The position numbers and the translations under genes were made by a program. The notes under the pieces were generated by a model that did no database searches, was not told the DNA's origin, and saw only the letters and a list, made by a program, of their open reading frames with translations. Positions 55,728 through 64,000 of a stretch of 64,000 nucleotides of DNA are shown one piece after another. This DNA is from Cheiracanthium punctorium (taxonomy: Eukaryota; Arthropoda; Arachnida; Araneae; Cheiracanthiidae), in the NCBI GenBank assembly GCA_038373885.1, contig JAWZYV010019585.1, forward strand, positions 667,501-731,500, in the 5' to 3' direction. Position 1 is the first letter of the stretch; the number at the start of each line of letters is the position of its first letter.

Positions 55728-57639
55728 CTAGCTGCGTACCCGTTCTCCGCACGGTAGGGAGCAAAACTTTTTCTTGCATGTATAATTCGAATTGATTCCA
55801 GTAATGTGGAATCTAAAAATAAACAACATGATTTTACTCTTGACGTAAAGTTACTCATTAGTTATTCGTAAAGTTAGTATAAATACTGATCTGAGAACAT
55901 TGTTAATATTATGAAACAAAAAACTATGTCGGTGTCCTTGGCGTAAAGTTACTCATTAGTTATTCGTAAAGTTAGTATAAATACTGATCTGAGAACATTG
56001 TTAATATTATGAAACAAAAAACTATGTCGGTGTCATTGGCGATCAGAAAAAGAAAAGCGTGACGGTTCCTAAAAATTTCTAACTTTCAAAATGTCTCATT
56101 TCTACATCATACTCTTTTTTAGATTTAAGTTATACCATTAATACCTTAGATACTACATGATGTGAAGAACCGTTTTTTTTTTTATAATTAAATAGTTGTG
56201 TGTACCCGCTCTTCGCAAGGCAAGAAGAGAACATTTTCCTAAAATGTTATCATAACTACTTGTGACAAACAGAATCTCCAAGAAAAAAAAAGTTCAGGTA
56301 CAGAATTTTCTGTTGAAATTACCGCGGGATATATTAACGCGACGTAGAATTATTTAATGTTTAGTTAGCTGTGATGTAAGATGGCTGTTGAAAAACGAAA
56401 AGAAACGAATAGTTTCACGAAATATTTATTAACGCGGTATATTGTGCTTTGATCAATATTGCCCTAGCATATCTAATAACTATTACTAAGAGTATCCTTT
56501 ACTGATACCAATATATTTTCGTTTTTCCATCTTTAATGTTTAATTTAAAGAAACGGTTTAGATATTTGCCACTAATGTAGTTTTTTATTCTTTGGTGATT
56601 CTTTGCAATTTACGCATTAGTATAAACGATAATCATTTCACTTTCTGGCTGCCATTAAAACAGCTCTCCATACATTCTTATGCATAACTCTTGTCAGATT
56701 GGCGTATTTAGCACGTAAAATATTTCCTGCGATTCGAAAACGTGTCCCGTTTAAAAATTATATCGAAAATAATGCTGGATAATTCATCGTTGAAAAAACA
56801 GCATTCAATTCTTTTTCTGGCAACGTATTATAAAATAGGGAATAATTTCGTGCGTGGCGTATGTTTTGTTTGTGAGCCCGTAATTTTGATTGAGTTTCGA
56901 AAGGGGTTTTAATCTCGTGAAATCTAAGTCATTTTGATCTAACATGTGGAAACTCAGTTATTTTAAAGTCATTTTATTTATGTTTTTCAAATGGCAATTT
57001 TATTCATTGTTACTGTTTCCCAGACAACCATAGCGGAAGATATCATACCGAAATCTTGAAACAGCTTTTATTAAATTCAAAATCCTTCTTTACATAAAAA
57101 TTCGTAAAAAATCTCCTAATTTATATTTTTCCTCCGTTCTTCTTTTAAAAGTGGGCGAAATATATGCTCCGTCTTTCGCCGAAATATAAAAAAGTTATGA
57201 CAGATAGAATGAAAGATGCAACAGTTTTAAAATTACTTTTACGCAAACGTCGTCAAAAGAGAAATTCTTTTTAAAAATTCCCAAAAATCGGCAAAATATG
57301 TTACATAGTCAAAACAAACTGTTTTCGAAAGAAAATTTTCTCCTCTATCCGATGATGCAAATATCGTTTTATTGCGAGTGCAATGACCGGCGTTATTACG
57401 TATTATGCAAGAAAAATCGCTAAAAATCGGACAAAACATAAAATAAAACATTTTCTAATTCGAATTTCGAAAAAATCGCTCCGAGGCGTGTTAGTATCTG
57501 TCCTAGTGAAGCCGTATGCAAAATTCGGTAGGTCTGCGACCAACCGTCTCGGCGCAATGCGATCGAGAGACGCGCGCAAGAAGATCGGAGGTCACAAACC
57601 TACCTACAAACCTAGCTACATACAATGTTTACTCTCGGA
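55728..57639 (-). mobile_element. Helitron-like element 2 (without the hAT MITE)
   Basis: Same termini as element 1: CTAG at 55728 on the plus strand and CTCTCGGA ending at 57639, with A and T outside. About 1.9 kb. A 98-bp tandem duplication (about 55844-56039) is private to this copy. At 56707-56714 it has the unoccupied TTTAGCAC target. The right end (57381-57639) is almost the same as 62376-62634. No Rep or helicase gene is visible, so it is non-autonomous. Confidence 0.72.
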
Positions 57640-57651
57640 TTTTATTATATA

Positions 57652-58715
57652 CTAGCTGAAGTACCCGTTCTTCGCACGGGAATGAATGGACTTTTTGATA
57701 TTAATATTTGTTGTGATTACTATTTATTGTAATAAAGAGATATAGCAAAATGGATATCGCGTTATATTGTGTTCAATAATCATGCATACTGAATTTCAAG
57801 GCAATCGTTTTTACGGTGCAGAAGGCGATGCGGCGTAGCACAATCTAGTGGCGAGTTTTAGCAAAACGGATACGGCAAAAATATTCTTCGCATTCAGATA
57901 TCGATGTATACGAATTTTCATGACGATCGGCTGAATAGTCTTGAAGTTCATGTGTTGACGCGACATCTAGTGTCAAGTTATAGGAAAATGGATCGTGCCA
58001 AACTCTTCCCCGTGTTCAAATATCTATGTATACCTATTTTCATAGCGATCATTCGCACAGTCAAGAAGTGATACACTGCAGGCTGCAGGGCCATCTAGTG
58101 GTTAATTAAAGTAATGATTTGCTACAGCGCCGTCATGTGGCGAGTTATAGCAAAATGGATAACGCCAAAATATTCTCATTGTTCAAATAGCTATGTATAC
58201 TGATTTTCATAGCCACCGTTTGAATGGTCAAAAATTTGGCCTGCTGCAGCGTCATCTAGTGGCGAGTTAAAATAATAATGCATTGCAGTGCCATCTAGTG
58301 GTGAGTAACATCAAAAGTAACGCAGTTAGAATATATTCTTCGTTCTCAAATGTGTAAGTATAAAAAATTTTATGCCGATCGGTCGAACGGTATAGAAGTT
58401 GATGCGTTGCAGCGCTATTTAGCGGTAAGTTACAGCAAATGGATAGTGAAAAATATTCTCCGTGTTCTAATATTCGCGTGTACCAAATTTCATCGAAATT
58501 GGTTGGACGATATTCGCATAGCAAACGGCTAAACGGAATAGAATTCGACGTTCTGCTGCGCCACCTAGTGAAAAGTTAGAGGAAAACGGATAGCATAAAA
58601 ACCTTCTCCATGATAAAAGACTTAGGTGAACCAAATTTCATGGTGATCGGTGAAACGGTGCTGGAGTTTTTCAACCTCCTACACACATACCAACATTCAT
58701 TTTTATCTATAACCA
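57652..58715 (-). mobile_element. Helitron-like element 3, different family, with internal minisatellite
   Basis: Plus strand CTAGCTGAAGTACCCGTTCT at 57652 gives on the minus strand the hairpin CCCGTGCGAAGAACGGG followed by TACTTCAG and CTAG, a clean Helitron 3' end. The interior holds about seven degenerate repeats of roughly 150 bp marked by GCCATCTAGTGGCGAGTTA, AAAATGGATA and TTTTCATAGCGATCG-like words. The other end is tentatively at TTCATTTTTATCTATAA near 58710. Confidence 0.6.
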
Positions 58716-59420
58716 GTCTTATTATACGTATATACCAGTCTCAAGTAAAATCCAGTTTCAAATCTAAGCCTCGCCAAAGTGCCAGCATACGCCATTTTGC
58801 AAGAGTTTTTTCAGGGAATCATTCGAAGCATTGACTTAGCAGCAATCAAAATGGGAAATGGTTCGACCGCCAGGCATTTATTTGAAAAGTGGAATCCCTT
58901 AATACAGCCGCATTTTTTAAATTATCAACTATAACATGTTTTATTCATCGTTACCTCGATGTACTAAATGCGAAGATTTCAATTTTCTGAAATTTGGCGG
59001 ATTTCCCCCAAGTTAAATCAATGTACTCAATTGGCGAGAATTCTGAAGCTACATCGCTTGAAATGCCCTAATAACTGCATTATTTCTGCACGGATAGTTA
59101 AAATTTAATGCTGTATTCTAAGAAAACCTATACACTTGTTTTCAAAAATGCTATTCCCTTAAGCTCTCAGTAAATTGCGCCAAAAAGCCTAAAACTGTGC
59201 AAACCGCTAGAACTCACTCTCTAAAAATCGGCCTATCAGCCATTTTATTTTTCGCCAAACTAAAAAAAATTACATATTAGTCTCGGAAATCTTCGATCCT
59301 CATTGTTTTGCGTATAAAACATTTCATTCCTGCTCTCATTTCTTATGCGCACACGATATTATAATTTAAAAAAATAAACTAAAAAAATCATTATTATTCT
59401 TTTATTTTTACTTTAAGAAT
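58716..59420. other. Unassigned stretch between Helitron-like elements
   Basis: No gene or repeat boundary recognised. It may belong to the next repeat block. Confidence 0.35.
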
Positions 59421-59424
59421 TTAA

Positions 59425-60520
59425 AACATTTTATTCGGCAAAATCGCCACACATGGCAACCAACGATGCTTATTTCACACACTTTTTTCACTACAGGGGT
59501 TAATATTACGTAAAGCTTTCTGCGTGGAGAACATAAAAAATCTCTTAAATTCCGGGAACGGAATTAAGAGAACCATTCAGGAGGAAAACGTTTTTAAGTG
59601 GAGTTTCAAAGTTTTAAAGTGGACTATCATTTATTCTATATTATTTTACATATCTGTGTAAAATTTCAGGCTGATAGGTCCATTTTTGTGGAATTGTATA
59701 TACGCAACGACAATTTATTCGGCAAACAGATCTTCACATTCATGGCAACTACGATCCTTATTTCAACATACCTCTCTTTCAATTGCACAAGCGCTGTCTA
59801 GCAATTGACGACACTCAGATTTTTAAGTACGCCTGAAGTGCATATATAAAATCTCTTAAATCCATGGGTATACCTGTGTCGTTACTTCTTCATTAAGTTT
59901 GAAAGTGGACTATGAGTTATTCATATATTATTTTAACATATCTGTGCTAAATTGTCAGGCCGATAGGTCCATTTTTGTGGATTTGTAATACGATACGACA
60001 GTTTATTCGGCAAAATCGCCACACATGGCAACTACGATCCTTATTTCACACTTTTTTCACTACAGGGGTTACAATTTACGGAATAGATTTTTGTGTGCAA
60101 GAGCATAAAAAAGCTCTTAACATATTCCTCGGAAATCGTGGACTTTCATAGTTTTGGTATAAACGTGTCATCTGCTCGATTTCCATGCACTATATTATAT
60201 TTAACATATCTGTGCTAAATATACTACAAGCCGATAGGTCCTTATTTTTGTGGATTTGTATACGAACGACATTTTATTCGGCAAAATCGCCACACATGGC
60301 AACTACGATCCTTATTTCACACTTTTTTCACTACAGGGGTTACAATTACGGAAAGATTTTTGCGTGAAGAGCATAAAAAAGCTCTTAAATTCCGGGAACG
60401 GGTGGACTTTCAAAGTTTTAAAGTGGACTATGATTTATTCTATATTATTTTACATATCTGTGCAAAATTTCAGGCCGATAGGTCCATTTTTGTGGATTTG
60501 TATACGAACTCAAATCCACA
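59425..60520 (+). repeat. Tandem repeat of about 285-bp units
   Basis: The word TTCGGCAAAATCGCCACACA, or a variant, recurs at about 59433, 59718, 60006 and 60277. Between occurrences the same order holds: TTATTTCACAC, CACTACAGGGGTTA, GAGCATAAAAAAGCTCTTAA, AAAGTGGACTATGATTTATT, CCGATAGGTCCATTTTTGTG. Nearly four units with indels. Short frames inside are repeated with the unit and are not genes. Confidence 0.85.
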
Positions 60521-60521
60521 A

Positions 60522-60558
60522 ACAAACAAAAACAAACAAACAAACAAACAAACAAACA
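60522..60558. repeat. (CAAA)n microsatellite
   Basis: Run of ACAAACAAAC units at the end of the 285-bp tandem array. Confidence 0.9.
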
Positions 60559-60581
60559 TAATTTCATTTTTATTTATAAGA

Positions 60582-62634
60582 CTAGCTGCGTGCCCGTTCT
60601 CCGCACGGTAGGGAACGAAACTTTTTCTTACATGTATAGTTCGAATTGATTCAGTGATTCGAATAATTCGTGAATTCGTAATTCGAATGATTCAAGTGAT
60701 TGGAATCTAAAAATAAGCAAAATGATTTGACTCGTTGGCGTAAAGTTACTCATTAGTTATTCGTAAAGTTAGTATAAGTACTGACCTGAGACCATTGTTA
60801 ATATTATGACGCATAAAAACTATGTCGGTGTCATTCGCGATCAGAAAAGAAAAGCGTGACGGTTTGCAGTGAAAATTCCTAATTTTCAAAATGTCTCATT
60901 TCTGCATCATACTCTTTTTTAGATTTAAGTTATGCTATTAATACCTTAGATACTACTATGCTGTGGAGAACCGTTTTATTTTATAATTAAATAGTTGTGT
61001 ATCCGCTCTTCGCAAGGCAAGAAGAGAACATTTTCCTGAAATGCTACTTGTGACAAAACAGAATCTCCAAGAAAAAAAAGTTGTGTTACAGTCTTTTCTG
61101 TTGAAACTACCGCGGGATATATTAACGCGACGTAGAATTACTTAATGTTTTGTTAGCTGTGATGTAATACGGCTGTTGAAAAATGAATAGAAGACAGTTT
61201 CACGAAATATTTATTAATGCGGTATATTGTGCTTTGATCAATACTGCCTTATCATATCTAATCACTATTACTTATAGTATCTTTTTCTGATACCCATACA
61301 ATATATTTTCGTTTTGCAACCGTTAATGCTTAATTTAAAGAAACGGTCTAGATATTTGCCACGAATGTAGTCTATTACACTTTGGTGATTCTTTGCAATT
61401 TATGCATTAGCATAAACGATAATCATTTCCCTTTATGGTTGCCACTAAATATGCTCTCCATAAATTTTTACTCATAATTCTTGTCGGCGTATTTAGCACC
61501 AGGGCCCTATTATCGCACGGAGAAATCGGGACTTTGCCCAGGGGTCCCCGGCTCGAAATGGCCCCCAAATTCAAATGTTGTTCTTTTTTTATAAAAAAAA
61601 TTATGAATGAGAAAAATAAAACAAATTTTATAGACGGGGCCCCAAATTCAACAATGCCCGGGCCCCCTGTTGGTCATAATCAGGCCCTGTTTAACACCGC
61701 AATATATTTCCTGCTATTCGAAAACGTGAACCGTTTAAAATCTCAATTGAAAATAATGCTGGATAATTCACTTGTGAAAAAACAGCATTCAATTATTTTT
61801 CTGGCAACGTAAAGTAAAATATAGAATTATTTCACATGCTCGGCGTATGTTTTGCTTGTGAGTCCGTTATTCTGCGATTGAGTTTCGAAAGGGGTTTTAA
61901 ACTCGTGACGTCAAAGTGGCGCACATTTTCACATGTGAAAAATCAGTTATTTTAAAGTAACTTTATTTATTTGTTTTTCAACTGGCAATTTTAATCATTG
62001 TTACTGTCTCCAAGACAACCGAACCGCAAGATATCATACGGAAGACTTTAAGCATGCTGCGATTGTAAATGAAAAAATACCTTCTTTACTTAAAAATTCG
62101 TAAAAAATCTCCTAATTTATATTTTCCTCTGGTTTTTCTTTTAAAAGAGGGCGAAATGTATGCTCCGTCATTTGACAAAATATAAAAAAGTTATGACGGA
62201 TAGAATTCAAGATGCAGCAATTTTAAAAATATTTTACGAAAGTCAGCGTCAAATTTAATTTTATTTGAAAAATTCCCAAAAATCTGAAAATTATGTTACA
62301 CAGTTCGAACAAACAATTTTTAAAAGAAAATTTTCTCCTGTATCCGATGATGCAAATATCGTTTTATTGCGAGTGCAATGACCGGCGTTATTACGTATTA
62401 TGCAAGAAAAATCGCTAAAAATCGGACAAAACATAAAATAAAACATTTTCTAATTCGAATTTCGAAAAAATCGCTCCGAGGCGTGTTAGGATCTGTCCTA
62501 GTGAAGCCGTATGCAAAATTCGGTAGGTCTGCTACTAACCGTCTCGGCGCAATGCGATCGAGAGACGCGCGCAAGAAGATCGGAGGTCACAAACCTACCT
62601 ACAAACCTAGCTACATACAATGTTTACTCTCGGA
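60582..62634 (-). mobile_element. Helitron-like element 4 (with hAT MITE)
   Basis: CTAG at 60582 preceded by A; CTCTCGGA ends at 62634 followed by T. Collinear with element 2 over its length, with many small differences, and contains the hAT MITE at 61500-61689 absent from element 2. No helicase gene. Confidence 0.72.
61500..61689. mobile_element. hAT MITE in Helitron copy 4
   Basis: Ends CAGGGCCCTATTATCGCACG and, in reverse complement, CAGGGCCTGATTATGACC. Flanked by TTTAGCAC and TTTAACAC. Confidence 0.87.
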
Positions 62635-62661
62635 TTTTATTATATATAAGATAAGATAAGA

Positions 62662-64000
62662 CTAGCTGCGTACCCGTTCTCCGCACGGTAGGGAACGAAA
62701 CTTTTTCTTACATGTATAGTTCGAATTGATTCCAGTGATTTGGGATAAAAAAATAAGCAAAATGATTTGACTCGTAGCGTAAAGTTACTCATTAGTTATT
62801 TGTAAAGTTAGTATAAGTACTGACCTGAGACCATTGTTAATATTATGACGCAAAAAACTATGTCGGTGTCATTCGCAATTAGAAAAGAAAAGCGTGACGG
62901 TTCGCAGTGAAAATTCCTAATATTCAAAATGTCTCATTTCTGCATCATACTCTTTTTTATATTTAAGTTATGCCATTAATACCTTAGATACTATATGATG
63001 TGGAGAACCGTTTTATTTTATAATTAAATAGTTGTGTACCCGCTCTTCGCAAGGCAAGAAGAGAACATTTTCCTAAAAAATGTGATCATAACTCTTGTGA
63101 GAAAACAGAATCTCCAAGAAAAAAGAAAGTTCTTTTACAGTCTTTTCTGTTGAAACTACCGCGGGATATATTAACGCGACGTAGACTTACTTACTATTTT
63201 GTTAGCTGTGATGTAAGACGGTTGTTGAAGAATGAATAGAAGGCTTAGTTTCACGAAATATTTATTAATGTGGTATATTGTGCTTTGATCAATATTGCCT
63301 TAGCATATCTACTTACTATTAATTATACTATCTTTTACTGATACCAATACAATATATTGTCGTTTTGCAACCGTTAATGCTTCATTTAAAGAAACGGTTT
63401 AGGTATTTGCCACGAATGTAGGGTTTTACTCTTTGGTGATTCTTTGCAATTTATGCATTAGCATAATCATTTCACTTTATGGTTGCCATTAAATCAGCTC
63501 GCCATAATTTTTTACGCATAATTCTTGTCAGATTGGCGTATTTAGCACCAGGGCCCTATTATCGCACGGGCAAATCGGGATTTTGCCATGGGGCCTCCGG
63601 CTCGAAATGGCCCCCAATTTCAAATGTTGTCCTTTTTCTACAAAAAAAATTATGAAAAATAAAACAAATTTCATACATGGGGGCCGCCAAAATTCATCAA
63701 TGCCCGGGGCCCCCTGTTGGTCATAATCAGTCCCTGTTTAATACCGCAATATATTTCCTGCTATTCGAAAACGTGACCCGTTTAAAATCTCAATCGAAAA
63801 TAATGCTGGATAATTCACTGGTGAAAAAACAGCATTCAATTATTTATCTGGCAACGTAAAGTAAAATATAGAATTATTTCATGCGTGGCGTATGTTTTGC
63901 TTGTGAGTCCGTTATTCTGATTGAGTTTCGAAAGAGGTTTTAAACTTATGACATCAAAAGCACGCACTTTTCACATGCGATAACTCAGTTATTTTAAAGT
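62662..64000 (-). mobile_element. Helitron-like element 5 (cut by window edge)
   Basis: CTAG at 62662 after an A, then the same order of segments as elements 1, 2 and 4 up to the end of the window. Carries the hAT MITE at 63549-63736. Confidence 0.7.
63549..63736. mobile_element. hAT MITE in Helitron copy 5
   Basis: Same element and site as in copies 1 and 4, flanked by TTTAGCAC and TTTAATAC. Confidence 0.87.

Noticed and set aside
60185..60611. Plus-strand frames of 60-103 codons
   Set aside because: They repeat with the 285-bp tandem unit and end in (CAAA)n; not genes.

Overview
This is an AT-rich eukaryotic window built almost entirely of transposable elements, with no recognisable host protein-coding gene. 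It contains cut-and-paste transposons, tRNA-derived SINEs, TTAA-flanked MITEs, Helitron-like elements, long AT-rich non-coding stretches and microsatellites. This mix, with transposases of types common in arthropods (a DUF4817-type Tc1/mariner relative, a mariner with a WVPHEL linker, a Tc1-like DD34E enzyme), suggests an arthropod; a chelicerate such as a spider is a guess. The lack of host exons fits a large intron or an intergenic desert.

Layout. 1-4563: 3' part of a Ty3/gypsy (Metaviridae-type) LTR retrotransposon, with gag open from the left edge and a long intact pol. The two frames are joined by a textbook -1 frameshift cassette. 4564 to about 7450: its 3' non-coding region, which should hold the 3' LTR, although the LTR edges cannot be set without the 5' copy. 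About 7.45-19.9 kb: AT-rich DNA with few landmarks (a recursive-splice-like site at 9074, a hairpin near 10.94 kb, a rearranged mariner remnant at 11.3-11.7 kb). 19932-21439: a complete Tc1-like transposon with perfect 27-bp inverted repeats, TA flanks and one frameshift. 24.3-30.5 kb: a nested complex. A minus-strand DUF4817-type transposon is split by a 2.9-kb insert that carries a 1.3-kb palindrome, and its 5' leader is hit by a 2-kb hAT-like element that holds further hAT-like ends. 31.0-32.5 kb: a cluster of TTAA-flanked MITEs, one of them inside a SINE. 35175-36462: a full-length mariner whose single reading frame carries two TAG stops. 36.5-37.1 kb: a GCGCCCCC-type inverted-repeat element. 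41.3-44.7 kb: several SINEs. 42947-47409: a 4.46-kb structure bounded by 206-bp, nearly identical inverted repeats, with CAAGCTTG-rich arrays and repeated GDFN-type nuclease fragments inside. 48.8-54.2 kb: transposon ends, a LINE tail and two long-TIR MITEs. 54563-64000: a head-to-tail series of minus-strand Helitron-like elements, three copies of which share one hAT MITE that a fourth copy lacks.

No cellular pathway is encoded here. The retrotransposon Gag and Pol would have acted together in particle formation, reverse transcription and integration. The Tc1, mariner and DUF4817 transposases are all broken, so the MITEs and SINEs depend on enzymes encoded elsewhere. The insertion orders (MITE in SINE, hAT in DUF4817 element, MITE in Helitron) give a relative chronology.
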